Assembly (NCBI RefSeq): GCF_020055635.1
Contig: NZ_JAIPUT010000034.1
Coordinates: 1 to 48,093 of the forward strand
DNA from: Marivita sp.
GTDB taxonomy: Bacteria; Pseudomonadota; Alphaproteobacteria; Rhodobacterales; Rhodobacteraceae
Direction: 5' to 3'
DNA length: 48,093 nt
The notes under the pieces are model-generated. The model searched no databases. It saw nothing but the letters and a program-made list of their open reading frames with translations, and was not told where the DNA came from. Shown piece by piece: positions 1 through 9,253 of this stretch. A program made the position numbers and the translations under genes. Positions within the stretch are counted from its first letter, which is position 1, and each line of letters opens with the position of its first letter.

Positions 1-498
1 GTGGACTGGATCAGCGTTCCGCTTGGCGTGGCGACCCTGCGCGATCAGTTTTCGGACGTGGAAAGCGATTCTGCCCGCTATGCGCTGATGAGCTGGTATT
101 TCGAGGAAAACCTGGCCGAATTCGCGCCCTACAAGGACGAGCAGGCGCGCGAGGGGTTCCAGATCGTCGGCACCAGCGGAACCGTGACGACGGTCGCGGC
201 CAGCCATCTGGGCCTCAAGCGCTATGACCGGACCAAGGTGGACGGGCTGCGCATGACCTCGGACCAGATCGAGAAGGTCATTTCCGGCTACCTGCGGCTT
301 GGCCCCGAGGGGCGTCGCGCCGATCCGCGGATCGGGCTGGACCGGCAGGCGCTGATCATGTCGGGCGCGGCGATCCTTCAGGCGCTGTTGCGGTGCTGGC
401 CGACAGACCGCCTGTCCGTCGCCGACCGGGGCCTGCGCGAAGGGCTGCTTTATGCCCAGATGTCCGCCGATGGCGTGCTCGAGGACGGCGCGTTCTGA
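1..498 (+). CDS. Ppx/GppA family phosphatase, C-terminal part (5' end outside window)
   Basis: Only the last 165 or so residues are present. The GTG at position 1 is probably an internal valine codon, because the frame is open to the window edge. The visible part has the Ppx/GppA fold: a glycine/threonine phosphate-binding segment (VGTSGTVTTVAA, about residues 56-67 of the fragment), then DRQALIMSGAAIL and a conserved tail with RGLREGLLY. Members hydrolyse exopolyphosphate or the terminal phosphate of pppGpp in the cytoplasm. Which of the two substrates applies cannot be told from this fragment. It ends 4 nt before the convergent aroQ stop codon, so the two genes meet tail to tail. Confidence in the family is high; the true start lies upstream of this window. 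Confidence 0.9.
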   Translation: MDWISVPLGVATLRDQFSDVESDSARYALMSWYFEENLAEFAPYKDEQAREGFQIVGTSGTVTTVAASHLGLKRYDRTKVDGLRMTSDQIEKVISGYLRLGPEGRRADPRIGLDRQALIMSGAAILQALLRCWPTDRLSVADRGLREGLLYAQMSADGVLEDGAF

Positions 499-502
499 GG
501 CG

Positions 503-940
503 TCAGCCCAGAAGGCTGATCACCCGGCGCAGCGCCAGTTCGTAACCTTCGATGCCGAACCCGGCCAGCACCCCGTCGGCGCGACCCGACACGAAGGAAT
601 GATGCCGGAAGGCCTCGCGCTTGTGCACGTTGCTGATGTGGACCTCGAATACCAGCCCGTCGAAGGCGTTCAGTGCGTCGAGAATGGCCACCGAAGTGTG
701 GGTGAAGGCACCGGGATTGATGATGATCGCCTCGGCGCTGTCGCGCGCCTCGTGGATCCAGTCGATGATCTGGCCTTCGTGGTTCGATTGCATCGACCGC
801 AGGCCCAGCCCGGCCGGTTTCGCCAACGCCTCGCAACGCTTTGCCACATCCTCGAGCGTGTCGGCACCGTAGATCGCGGGTTGCCGTTTGCCCAACAGGT
901 TAAGGTTGGGTCCGTTGATCAGAAAGACGGTCTTAGTCAT
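503..940 (-). CDS. aroQ: type II 3-dehydroquinate dehydratase
   Basis: A 145-residue protein, the usual length for type II dehydroquinases. It converts 3-dehydroquinate to 3-dehydroshikimate in the cytoplasmic shikimate pathway, normally as a dodecamer. Family signatures are all present: [11 protein letters not shown] at residues 10-19, the flexible-loop tyrosine Y24, NPGAFTHTS at 75-83, and HISNVHKRE at 101-109 with the catalytic histidine H101. The ATG at 940 gives the normal N-terminus ([12 protein letters not shown]). It is transcribed convergently with the Ppx/GppA gene and divergently from the beta-oxidation operon, with about 200 bp of shared upstream DNA. Identification is secure. Confidence 0.97.
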   Translation of the reverse strand: MTKTVFLINGPNLNLLGKRQPAIYGADTLEDVAKRCEALAKPAGLGLRSMQSNHEGQIIDWIHEARDSAEAIIINPGAFTHTSVAILDALNAFDGLVFEVHISNVHKREAFRHHSFVSGRADGVLAGFGIEGYELALRRVISLLG

Positions 941-1068
941 GGCGCGGCTCCAAACGTGGTGCGGTAGCTGTGCCAGCTTGACGTGACGGGTGCAAGCCGC
1001 GCCCCTGTTCCGGCCGCGACCGGGTGCCTTGAATGTGACAGCGGCAAAGTCCCGCGAGCGGCGGCGGG

Positions 1069-1094
1069 GGAACCAGCACGGCCCGATTCACGTT
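1069..1094 (+). promoter_or_regulatory. EcfG-like promoter candidate ahead of the fad operon
   Basis: GGAAC at 1069-1073 and CGTT at 1091-1094, separated by 17 nt, match the -35/-10 pattern of alphaproteobacterial EcfG general-stress sigma factors. The site would place a transcript start a few bases downstream, about 40 nt before the ATG at 1142. One such match is expected by chance in a window of this size, so this is only a candidate. Confidence 0.35.
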
Positions 1095-1141
1095 GATCCG
1101 CCATGCGCATTGTCGCGCATCGACAGACACGCGGGAGCACC

Positions 1142-3391
1142 ATGGCGGACATTCGCAAGACCTGGCTGACGCGGCCCATTCATGCCTGGGCGAAAAAAGC
1201 GTTGCCGACCCTGTCGAAGACCGAGGCCGACGCGCTTGACGCCGGTGAGGTCTGGTGGGAGGCCGAGCTGTTCTCGGGCGATCCCGATTGGGACAAGCTG
1301 CTCGACGTGGCCACGCCCGAACTGACCGATGAAGAGCGCGCCTTTCTCGAAGGGCCCTGCGAAGAGCTGTGCGCGATGATCGACGACTGGACGATCAACC
1401 ACGCCGACGCCGATCTGCCGCCCGAGGTCTGGGACTTCCTGCGGCGCAAGAAATTCTTCGGCATGATCATCGACAAGGATCACGGCGGGCTTGGCTTTTC
1501 GGCCTATGCCCATTCCGAAATCGTGCGCTACATCTCGACCCGGTCGGTGGCGGCGGCGGTGACCGTGATGGTGCCCAATTCGCTTGGACCGGGCGAATTG
1601 CTGCACATGTTCGGCACCGAGGCCCAGAAGGACCACTGGTTGCCGCGTCTTGCCGACGGGCGCGAGCTTCCGGCCTTCGGTCTGACCAGTTCCGAGGCCG
1701 GGTCGGACGCGGCGTCGATGCTCGACGAGGGCGTGATCGAGATGGGCGACTGGCAGGGCGAACAGGTGCTTGGCATCCGGCTCAACTGGGCCAAGCGCTA
1801 TATCACGCTGGCGCCGGTCTGCACCGTTCTGGGCCTTGCGTTCAAGCTGCGCGATCCGGACGGCCATCTGGGCGGGTCCGAGGATCTGGGCATCACCTGC
1901 GCGCTGGTGCCTGCCGATCTGCCGGGGGTCGAGACCGGGCGGCGGCATATCCCGTCAAGCACGATGTTCATGAACGGGCCGACCACCGGCAAGGACGTGT
2001 TCATCCCGCTCGACCACATCATCGGCGGGCCGGACTATGCCGGGCAGGGCTGGATGATGCTGATGAGCGCGCTGGCCGCCGGGCGCGGCATTTCGCTGCC
2101 GTCGATGGCCTGCGCCGCGATCTCGATTTCCGCCCACACGACGGGCGCCTATTCTCGCATCCGCCAGCAATTCGGACTGCCCATCGGGAAATTCGGCGGT
2201 ATCCAGGCGCGCACCGCCCGCCTGGCCGCGGATGCCTACGCGATGGAAAGCGCGCGGCGGCTGACCTGTGCCGGGCTTGACGAGGGGCGTGCGCTGTCGG
2301 TGATCTCGGCGATCATGAAGGCCCACGCGACGTTCCGCATGCGCGACGCGATCGACGACGCGATGGACGTGCATTCCGGCAAGGCGGTGATCGACGGGCC
2401 GTCGAATTACCTGCTGCCGCTTTACCGCGCGGTTCCGATCGGGATCACCGTTGAGGGCGCCAACATCGTTACCCGGTCGCTCATCATCTTCGGGCAGGGG
2501 TCGATCCGCGCGCATCCGCATATCCTTGACGAGATGAAAGCGCTTCAGATCGACGACGAGGCCGAAAGTCTCGATGCCTTCGACCGTTCGTTCTGGGCGC
2601 ATGTCGGCCACAGCCTTCGCACCGCCGGACGCAGCATTCTGCGGTCGTGGTCCGGATCGCGGATGGGCACCGCGCCGTTTCGTTCGGGTGACGCCGCACC
2701 GATCTACCGCGAATTGTCGCGCTGGTCGGCGTCTTATGCGCTGGTCGCCGATATCGCCTTCCTCACGCTTGGCGGCGGGCTGAAGCGCAAGGAGATGATC
2801 TCGGGGCGGATGGGCGACATCCTGTCGGAAATGTATATCCTGTCCGCCGCGTTGAAACGCTGGCAGGACGATGGCCGCCCCAAGGCGGACCTGCCTGTCC
2901 TGCGCTACGCTGCCCAAAGCGCGTTCCGCAATATCCGCGCGGCGATGGACGATGTGCTGCAAAACCTGCCCGCCCGCTGGGCGGCCTGGCTGGGCCGGGC
3001 GATGACGCTGCCCGGGGGGGCGGCGCGTGGACCGGATGATGCGCTGACCGAAACCTGCGCCGACCTGGTCTATGCACCGTCGGATACGCGGGATCGCATC
3101 GTCGGGCGGCTTCACCCCGGATGCGCCCGCGACGGCATTGCCCAGCTCAACGACGCCTGGGCGAAGGTGACCGCGCTCGAGCCGGTGATGAAGACGCTGC
3201 GCGAGGCCGGACACAGCCCCGACAGCGCGCTTGAAGCCGGGCTGCTGTCGCAGTCCGATCACGCCGAAATCCGGGAGATGGAGCGCGCGGTGGCCAGCGT
3301 GATCGCCGTGGACGATTTCACCCCCGAGGCGCTGGCCCGCTACTTTTCCGGGCTTGCCAAGGATCAGGACAACAAGGTGGCAGCGGAATGA
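1142..3391 (+). CDS. fadE: FadE-type acyl-CoA dehydrogenase
   Basis: A 749-residue FAD-dependent acyl-CoA dehydrogenase of the long FadE type, catalysing the first oxidation step of fatty acid beta-oxidation. An N-terminal helical part is followed by the flavin domain (FGLTSSEAGSDA) and a central helical domain. The segment GITVEGANIVTRS places the probable catalytic glutamate at E438. A long C-terminal extension of about 250 residues is typical of FadE and absent from short acyl-CoA dehydrogenases. ATG 1142 was chosen because GGGAG lies just upstream and it opens MADIRKTW; an in-frame ATG at 1103 would add 13 unlikely residues. The stop overlaps the thiolase start (ATGA), indicating translational coupling. 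First gene of a four-gene operon. Confidence 0.93.
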   Translation: MADIRKTWLTRPIHAWAKKALPTLSKTEADALDAGEVWWEAELFSGDPDWDKLLDVATPELTDEERAFLEGPCEELCAMIDDWTINHADADLPPEVWDFLRRKKFFGMIIDKDHGGLGFSAYAHSEIVRYISTRSVAAAVTVMVPNSLGPGELLHMFGTEAQKDHWLPRLADGRELPAFGLTSSEAGSDAASMLDEGVIEMGDWQGEQVLGIRLNWAKRYITLAPVCTVLGLAFKLRDPDGHLGGSEDLGITCALVPADLPGVETGRRHIPSSTMFMNGPTTGKDVFIPLDHIIGGPDYAGQGWMMLMSALAAGRGISLPSMACAAISISAHTTGAYSRIRQQFGLPIGKFGGIQARTARLAADAYAMESARRLTCAGLDEGRALSVISAIMKAHATFRMRDAIDDAMDVHSGKAVIDGPSNYLLPLYRAVPIGITVEGANIVTRSLIIFGQGSIRAHPHILDEMKALQIDDEAESLDAFDRSFWAHVGHSLRTAGRSILRSWSGSRMGTAPFRSGDAAPIYRELSRWSASYALVADIAFLTLGGGLKRKEMISGRMGDILSEMYILSAALKRWQDDGRPKADLPVLRYAAQSAFRNIRAAMDDVLQNLPARWAAWLGRAMTLPGGAARGPDDALTETCADLVYAPSDTRDRIVGRLHPGCARDGIAQLNDAWAKVTALEPVMKTLREAGHSPDSALEAGLLSQSDHAEIREMERAVASVIAVDDFTPEALARYFSGLAKDQDNKVAAE

Positions 3392-4671
3392 CACGACCGG
3401 TTTACCTCGTCGATGGGGCGCGGACGCCCTTCCTCAAGGCCGAGGGCAAGCCCGGCCCGTTCACGCCGGTCGATCTGGCGGTGCAGTGCGGTCGGCCGCT
3501 TCTGGCCCGTCAGCCGTTCGACCGGCATATCTTCGACCTGGTGATCCTTGGCTGCGTCAATGTGATAGCGGACGAGATGAACCCCGCGCGGGTGGCGGCT
3601 CTGCGGCTCGGGATGGGCGAAGAGATGGTCGCCTTCACGGTGCAGACCAATTGCGGGTCGGGGATGCAGTCGATCGACACCGCTTTCCGCTATATCCAGG
3701 ATGGCACACACGAGATGATCCTCGCAGGTGGCACCGAGGCGCTCAGCCATGCGCCGCTGGTGCTGCGCCAGGAGGCGGTGGAATGGATGGGGGCACTGCG
3801 CGCCGCGAAGTCCCCGATGCAGCGCGCCAAGGCCGCGGCGGGGATCAAGCCGCACTATCTCAAGCCGGTGGTCGGGCTGGAACGCGGGCTGACCGACCCG
3901 ATCACCGAGCTCAACATGGGGCAGACCGCCGAAGTGCTGGCCCACCGGTTCGACATCGACCGCAAGACCGCCGATGCCTATGCGATGGAAAGCCACCACC
4001 GGCTTGCGCATGCGCAGAGCGAAGGCTGGCTGAACGACGAGGTCATGCCCGCATTCGACCGGGACGGCGCGGCCTATGACCACGACACCGGGGTTCGGCC
4101 CGACAGCGACATGGCCGGGCTGGCAAAGCCCAAGCCGGCCTTCGAGCCTCCGTTCGGCAAGGTCACCGCCGGCAATGCGAGCCAGATCACCGACGGCGCG
4201 TCATGGGTGATCGTGGCGTCGGAAGAGGCGGTCGAGGCACATGGCCTGACCCCGATGGCCCGGATCGTGGACAGCGAATGGGCGGCGCTTGATCCGTCGG
4301 TGATGGGCCTCGGCCCGGTCCTGTGTTCGACTCCGCTTGCGCAGCGCAATGGGCTTGGTGTTGCCGATGTCGACCTGTGGGAACTGAACGAGGCGTTCGC
4401 GGCACAGGTCCTGTCCTGTCTTGCCGCGTGGCAGGACGCGGATTTCTGCCGCGACGTGCTGGGGCTCGAAGAGGCGTTCGGACAGATCGACCGGGACGAT
4501 CTGAATGTCGACGGGGGCGCGATTTCGCTGGGTCACCCTGTCGGAACGAGCGGCAACCGCATCGTGCTGCATCTTGCAAACGCGATGCAGCGACGCGGCG
4601 ATGTCAAGGGCATCGCGACGGAATGCATCGGCGGCGGCCTGGGTGGCGCGATGCTGCTGGAGGCGACATGA
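3388..4671 (+). CDS. fadA: acetyl-CoA C-acyltransferase (3-ketoacyl-CoA thiolase)
   Basis: A 427-residue degradative thiolase that cleaves 3-ketoacyl-CoA with CoA to acetyl-CoA and a shortened acyl-CoA. The nucleophilic cysteine is C89 in QTNCGSGMQS. The second half contains ELNEAFAAQ, the GHPVGTSG histidine loop and the C-terminal CIGGGLGGA cysteine motif, so all catalytic elements are intact. The length is closer to FadI-type thiolases (about 430) than to the shorter FadA of E. coli. Start and stop codons overlap the neighbours by 4 nt on both sides (ATGA at 3388 and 4668), so the gene is tightly coupled to the dehydrogenase upstream and the FadB-like gene downstream. Confidence 0.96.
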   Translation: MTRPVYLVDGARTPFLKAEGKPGPFTPVDLAVQCGRPLLARQPFDRHIFDLVILGCVNVIADEMNPARVAALRLGMGEEMVAFTVQTNCGSGMQSIDTAFRYIQDGTHEMILAGGTEALSHAPLVLRQEAVEWMGALRAAKSPMQRAKAAAGIKPHYLKPVVGLERGLTDPITELNMGQTAEVLAHRFDIDRKTADAYAMESHHRLAHAQSEGWLNDEVMPAFDRDGAAYDHDTGVRPDSDMAGLAKPKPAFEPPFGKVTAGNASQITDGASWVIVASEEAVEAHGLTPMARIVDSEWAALDPSVMGLGPVLCSTPLAQRNGLGVADVDLWELNEAFAAQVLSCLAAWQDADFCRDVLGLEEAFGQIDRDDLNVDGGAISLGHPVGTSGNRIVLHLANAMQRRGDVKGIATECIGGGLGGAMLLEAT

Positions 4672-6734
4672 CGGGACCGGTACTTGAGCATCTGGGCGAG
4701 ATGAAGATGGAACTTGGCCCGGCCCACGAGACCGCCCATCCCTGGCGGCGGGGCGAGGCTGACGGGATTGTCTGGCTGGCGCTGGATTGCGAGGGCACGG
4801 GCACCAACACGGTGTCCGAGGCGGTGATCGCGGCGCTGGAAACCGAGTTGGAGGCCCTGGAACAGGACACGCCACGCGCGCTGGTGATCCGGTCGGCCAA
4901 GGAAAACGGCTTTGCGGCCGGGGCCGATATCGACAGCTTCGCTGACCTGAGCGATGCCGGTGCCGCCGAGCTTCTGAGGCGCGGCCACGCGGTTCTCGAC
5001 CGGCTTACGGCGCTTGGCTGTCCAACCGTCGCGGTGGTGCACGGGGCGGCGCTTGGCGCGGGGTTCGAACTGGCGCTGGCCTGCGACTGGCGGATCGCGG
5101 TGGATGGTGCCAGCTTTGGCTTTCCCGAGGTGAACCTGGGTCTGCATCCCGGTCTGGGGGGCACGTTCCGCCTCACGGGTCTGATCGACCCGCTGGAGGC
5201 CATGACGCTGATGCTGACCGGCAAGACGGCGCATACCGGAAAGGCGAAATCGCTGGGAATCGCCGATGTCGTCACCGAGGAACGCCATGTCCGCGCCGCC
5301 ATCGACGCCATCATCGACGGCAAGGTCGACCGGGATGGGCCGGGCCTGAAGGCGCGCGCCTTTCAGGTGGACCAGGCACGCCGCCTCGCGGCACAGCGCA
5401 TGCACCGGGAGACCGAAAAGAAAGCCCCGCAAGAACATTACCCGGCACCACACGCGCTCATCGACATCTGGGAAGAGCACGGCGACGATCCGGACAAGAT
5501 GCAATCGGCCGAAATCGAGAGTTTCGCCCACCTTCTGGGCACCGACACGTCGCGCAACCTGCGCCGGGTGTTCTTTCTGCGCCAAGGGCTCAAGGAGAAC
5601 GCCAAGGGGAAAGACGGGATCCATTATGTGCATGTGATCGGGGCTGGCGAGATGGGGGCAGAGATTGCCGCCTGGGCCGCGATCCGGGGCAAGCGCGTGA
5701 CGCTGGGCGATGTCGATCTCAAGCCGCTCGGCAAGGCGGTCAAGGCCGCCTCCGCGCTGTGCAAGGACACGCATCTTTCCGCAGTCGAGACCCGGGACGT
5801 GCTTGACCGGCTGATGCCCGATCCGAACGGCTATGGCCTGAAAAACGCCGATCTGGTCATCGAGGCCGCGCCGGAAGACCCGGACCTCAAGGAAAAGATC
5901 TATGCCGATGCCGGTGAGCGCATGAAGAAAGGCGCGATCCTGGCCAGCAATACGTCGAGCCTGCGGCTTGCCGATCTTGCCAAGGGCGCGCCGGATCCGT
6001 CCTGTTTTGCCGGGCTTCACTTCTTCAACCCGGTGTCGAAGATGCAGCTTGTCGAAGTGGTGCGCCACGACAGCACCGACCCTGACGTCGCGGAGCGGCT
6101 TTCGGCCTTTTGCGGCACGTTGGACAGGCTGCCGGTTCCGGTCTCCGACTACCCCGGATTCCTGGTGAACCGCGCCCTGACTCCGTATTTGATGGAGGCG
6201 ATGGTGTTGATCGACGAAGGCGTTTCGCAAGAGGTCATCGACACCGCCGCGATGCGCTTCGGGATGCCGATGGGGCCGGTGGCGCTGGCCGATCAGGTCG
6301 GGCTCGACATCTGCCTGCACGTGGCCGAAAGCCTGAAGGGGGCGCTGGACAAGCCAATGCCCGAGATCAGCCCGCGCTTGCGTGGCAAGGTTGAGGCGGG
6401 ACAGACCGGCAAGAAGGCGGGGCAGGGCTTTTACGATTGGTCCAAAGGCACCCCGCGTCCGGATAGCGAGGATAGCGGCCCAGGCGACCTGACCGACAGG
6501 TTGATCCTGCCGATGCTCGATGCCTGCATGGAATGCCTGCGCAAGAACGTCGCTCGCAATGCGGACGAGGTTGATGGCGCGATGATCTTCGCGACCGGCT
6601 TCGCGCCCTTCCGGGGCGGCCCGATGCACTATGCCGAGGCGCGGGGCCATGACGACATCAGGACCGCGTTGCAGGCGCTTGCCGACCGTCACGGCGACCG
6701 GTTTGCCCCCGATCCCGGCTGGACCGACGACTGA
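4668..6734 (+). CDS. fadB: bifunctional enoyl-CoA hydratase / 3-hydroxyacyl-CoA dehydrogenase
   Basis: A 688-residue multifunctional beta-oxidation enzyme (FadB/FadJ type). The N-terminal crotonase domain (about residues 20-220) has GAALGAGFELALACDW and FPEVNLGLHPGLGG, which supply the two expected catalytic glutamates. The NAD-binding dehydrogenase domain begins at G325 (GAGEMG), continues with the HAD signature GLHFFNPVSKMQLVEVV, and ends with the helical dimerisation repeats. It hydrates 2-enoyl-CoA and oxidises L-3-hydroxyacyl-CoA. ATG 4668 overlaps the thiolase stop. The frame is open for another 115 codons upstream, but those overlap the thiolase and do not resemble the family. With the thiolase it probably forms the trifunctional complex. 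Confidence 0.96.
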   Translation: MTGPVLEHLGEMKMELGPAHETAHPWRRGEADGIVWLALDCEGTGTNTVSEAVIAALETELEALEQDTPRALVIRSAKENGFAAGADIDSFADLSDAGAAELLRRGHAVLDRLTALGCPTVAVVHGAALGAGFELALACDWRIAVDGASFGFPEVNLGLHPGLGGTFRLTGLIDPLEAMTLMLTGKTAHTGKAKSLGIADVVTEERHVRAAIDAIIDGKVDRDGPGLKARAFQVDQARRLAAQRMHRETEKKAPQEHYPAPHALIDIWEEHGDDPDKMQSAEIESFAHLLGTDTSRNLRRVFFLRQGLKENAKGKDGIHYVHVIGAGEMGAEIAAWAAIRGKRVTLGDVDLKPLGKAVKAASALCKDTHLSAVETRDVLDRLMPDPNGYGLKNADLVIEAAPEDPDLKEKIYADAGERMKKGAILASNTSSLRLADLAKGAPDPSCFAGLHFFNPVSKMQLVEVVRHDSTDPDVAERLSAFCGTLDRLPVPVSDYPGFLVNRALTPYLMEAMVLIDEGVSQEVIDTAAMRFGMPMGPVALADQVGLDICLHVAESLKGALDKPMPEISPRLRGKVEAGQTGKKAGQGFYDWSKGTPRPDSEDSGPGDLTDRLILPMLDACMECLRKNVARNADEVDGAMIFATGFAPFRGGPMHYAEARGHDDIRTALQALADRHGDRFAPDPGWTDD

Positions 6735-6741
6735 CAGGCCA

Positions 6742-8559
6742 ATGCGAACGACCGACCCCAAAGCCGCCGCGGACGAGATCATCGCAGCGACAGGGGGCGA
6801 CATCCGCGTCGCCCTGCCGCTTGGCCTTGGCAAGCCGGTCACGTTGATCAACGCGCTGGTCGCGCGCGCCTGCGAGGATCCGTCGATCCGGTTGTCGATC
6901 TTCACCGCGCTTACCCTGGAACGGCCAAAGCCGTCTTCGGACATGGAAAGACGGTTTCTCGAACCGGCGATGGACCGTCTTTTCGGAGCCTATCCCGAAC
7001 TGCTTTACGCACGGCTTATGCGCGAAAACCGGTTGCCCGCGAATATCGAGGTGGCCGAATTCTTCCTTCTGGCAGGTCGCTGGCTGGGTGTCGCCCCCAT
7101 GCAGCAGCGGTATATCTCGGCCAATTACACCCATGCGCTGGACGTGCTGGTGAATCGCAAGCCCAATGTATTGGTGCAGCTTGTCGCCGAACGGGACGGG
7201 CAGTTCAGCCTGTCGAGCAACACCGACATTTCCGCAGACCTGTTCAGGCTGCGCCACGCAGGACAGATCGACTTTCTGGCGGCGCTGGAACCGCATCCGG
7301 AGCTGCCTTTCATGGAAGGCGAGGCTGCGGTCCTGGCCGGGGACGAGGCGCAGGTGGTCCTCGACACAGGCGACAGCTTCGAGCTTTTCTCGGCGGTGCG
7401 CCGCCCGGTCAGCGATGCCGCCCACGCCATCGGGCTTCACGTTTCGGGCCTGATCCCGGATGGCGGCACCTTGCAGATCGGCATCGGGTCGATCGGAGAC
7501 GCGGTGGCGCATGCGCTCTTGCTGCGGGATCGCGGCGCGGTTGGGGCCATCCGCTCGGATTGCCCGTTTCCCGTCAAGGGATCGGATGACGGGCGGTTCG
7601 AGATCGGCCTGCACGCGGTCACCGAGATGCTTGTCGGCGGATTGCTGGATCTGTTCGAAAAAGGCGTGGTGCGGCGCGAGGTCGACGGGGTGGCGATCAA
7701 TGCCGGGTTCTTCGTGGAAACCCGGGATGTCTATCGCCGCCTCCGCGAGATGCCGCCTGAGACCGGTGCAAGGATCGCGATGCAACCCGTCAGCTTTACC
7801 AACCAGCTTTACGGTGACGAGGCTGCCAAGCGCGCCGCCCGCGTCGATGCGCGTTTCGTCAACGGCGCGATGCAGGTTTCCTGCCTTGGAGACGTGATGT
7901 CCGACGCGCGTTCCGACGGGCAGGTCGTCAGCGGCGTCGGCGGGCAGTTCAACTTCGTCGAGCAGGCTTTCGCCCTGCACGGCGCACGGTCGATCATCAC
8001 GCTGCCATCGACCCGAAAGACCCATGGCAAGACCGTCAGCAACATCCGTTGGGAGGTCGCGGCGACAACGGTTCCGCGCCATATGCGGGATATCGTGGTC
8101 ACCGAATACGGCGTCGCGGACCTGCGTGGTCAGCCCGACGCGACCGTGATCGCCCGGCTGATCGCCATCGCCGACAGCCGTTTTCAGGACAAGATGATCG
8201 CAAGGGCGAAATCGGCGGGCAAGCTGCCGGGCGATTTTGAACTGCCTGAGGACGCGCGGCACAACCGGCCCGCGCGGCTGGCCGAATGGCTTGACGGGCA
8301 TCGCGACCGGCTTCCGTCCTTTCCGTTCGGAACCGATTTCGACGAGACCGAGCGCAGCCTTCTGCCGGCGCTTGAAAGGTTGCAGCACGAGGCGGCCACT
8401 TCGCGCGGCCGATTGATATTGCTGTGGGCGGCGTTCGGCGCGCGGGCGCATCCGCAAGAGCGCGCATTGATGGCGCGCATGGGGTTTGAGAGGGCGCGCA
8501 GTCTCGACGCGCTTGCCCTGCGCGGCGCGCTTCGTCGCGAGGCGCAGGGAGCGTCCTGA
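6742..8559 (+). CDS. acetyl-CoA hydrolase/transferase family protein
   Basis: A 605-residue member of the acetyl-CoA hydrolase / class I-like CoA-transferase family. It shows the N-terminal CoA-transferase half (GGDIRVALPLGLGKP) and the C-terminal half with LQIGIGSIGDAVAHALL, plus EYGVADLRG near the end, a segment common to acetate and 4-hydroxybutyrate CoA-transferases. It is longer than typical family members (about 430-500). Starting at ATG 6742, it begins 7 nt after the fadB stop and is clearly part of the beta-oxidation operon. The context suggests hydrolysis of acetyl-CoA or CoA exchange between an organic acid and acyl-CoA; the exact substrate cannot be read from sequence. It converges with the next gene at 8567. 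Confidence 0.85.
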   Translation: MRTTDPKAAADEIIAATGGDIRVALPLGLGKPVTLINALVARACEDPSIRLSIFTALTLERPKPSSDMERRFLEPAMDRLFGAYPELLYARLMRENRLPANIEVAEFFLLAGRWLGVAPMQQRYISANYTHALDVLVNRKPNVLVQLVAERDGQFSLSSNTDISADLFRLRHAGQIDFLAALEPHPELPFMEGEAAVLAGDEAQVVLDTGDSFELFSAVRRPVSDAAHAIGLHVSGLIPDGGTLQIGIGSIGDAVAHALLLRDRGAVGAIRSDCPFPVKGSDDGRFEIGLHAVTEMLVGGLLDLFEKGVVRREVDGVAINAGFFVETRDVYRRLREMPPETGARIAMQPVSFTNQLYGDEAAKRAARVDARFVNGAMQVSCLGDVMSDARSDGQVVSGVGGQFNFVEQAFALHGARSIITLPSTRKTHGKTVSNIRWEVAATTVPRHMRDIVVTEYGVADLRGQPDATVIARLIAIADSRFQDKMIARAKSAGKLPGDFELPEDARHNRPARLAEWLDGHRDRLPSFPFGTDFDETERSLLPALERLQHEAATSRGRLILLWAAFGARAHPQERALMARMGFERARSLDALALRGALRREAQGAS

Positions 8560-8566
8560 CCGGCGG

Positions 8567-9253
8567 TCAGTCGAAAAGGGTGCCGAGGTCGATCTTCAGA
8601 AGGCCCACCGCGAGCGGAACCGGCGCCACGGCGAACAGGATGGTGAGAACCGTCTGCACCGGCAGGAACACCCGGCTCAATCCGGCGGTGAACAGGAGGC
8701 CGCCACCGCCCCCCAGCAGCACGTTGCCGGGCATGTTCACGAGGATCGCGAGCAGGGCATAGCGGTACCGGGAGGCTACCGGCCGCAGCCAGACGGGCGC
8801 CCGGGCGTGCAGGGCTTCGAGCCGCTGGGCGCGTGTCAGTGGCTCGACCGCGTCAAGCAGGCGGCATGCCTTGCGCAGATGCAGATCGTCGAAGACCCGG
8901 CGCAGCCGCGCATAGGGCACCCATTCGCCGGCGGCATAGGCCAGGGTCAGGCCCGCAACGGTCGAGATGTAGATGAACGGCGCGATCCAGGCGCCTTCCA
9001 TCACCATGAGCGACAGCCCGATCTCGATGCCCGGCACAAACGGGACCGAGATCAAAAGCGCATAGGCCAGCAGGAAGACGACCAGCATTCCGATCCGGAC
9101 CCGCTCATTTTCGAACAGGGCAAGGCCGGTGATCCAACCCATCAGGAGGTGCAGGCCGAACGCGAGTAGCAGGACGACAGATAGCCTGACAGCCACCCGG
9201 CACGCGCCGCCACAGCGGGCGCGGAGGCCCGTGGCCTTCGGATCATTCGCCAT
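8567..9253 (-). CDS. polytopic inner-membrane protein of unknown function
   Basis: A protein of about 228 residues with four or five hydrophobic segments: near the N-terminus (VRLSVVLLLAFGLHLLMGW), GMLVVFLLAYALLISVPF, a segment around APFIYISTVAGLTLAYAAG, and two at the C-terminus (YALLAILVNMPGNVLLGGGG and VLTILFAVAPVPLAVGLL). A soluble arginine-rich loop lies in the middle. The motif GIEIGLSLMVMEG followed by a glycine-rich re-entrant-looking segment is reminiscent of DedA/VTT-type proteins, but I cannot assign a family. ATG 9253 (MANDPKATG) is preferred; ATG 9274 is in frame and possible. Its stop is 7 nt from the convergent acetyl-CoA hydrolase gene. Confidence 0.75.
   Translation of the reverse strand: MANDPKATGLRARCGGACRVAVRLSVVLLLAFGLHLLMGWITGLALFENERVRIGMLVVFLLAYALLISVPFVPGIEIGLSLMVMEGAWIAPFIYISTVAGLTLAYAAGEWVPYARLRRVFDDLHLRKACRLLDAVEPLTRAQRLEALHARAPVWLRPVASRYRYALLAILVNMPGNVLLGGGGGLLFTAGLSRVFLPVQTVLTILFAVAPVPLAVGLLKIDLGTLFD

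Noticed and set aside
4533-6944. Long open frame (803 residues) antisense to the fadB gene
   Set aside because: Arginine/glycine-rich with no family match, mirrors fadB codons; a by-product of high GC. Similar shadows antisense to the hydrolase (6658-8457) and the kinase (9289-10881) were set aside for the same reason.
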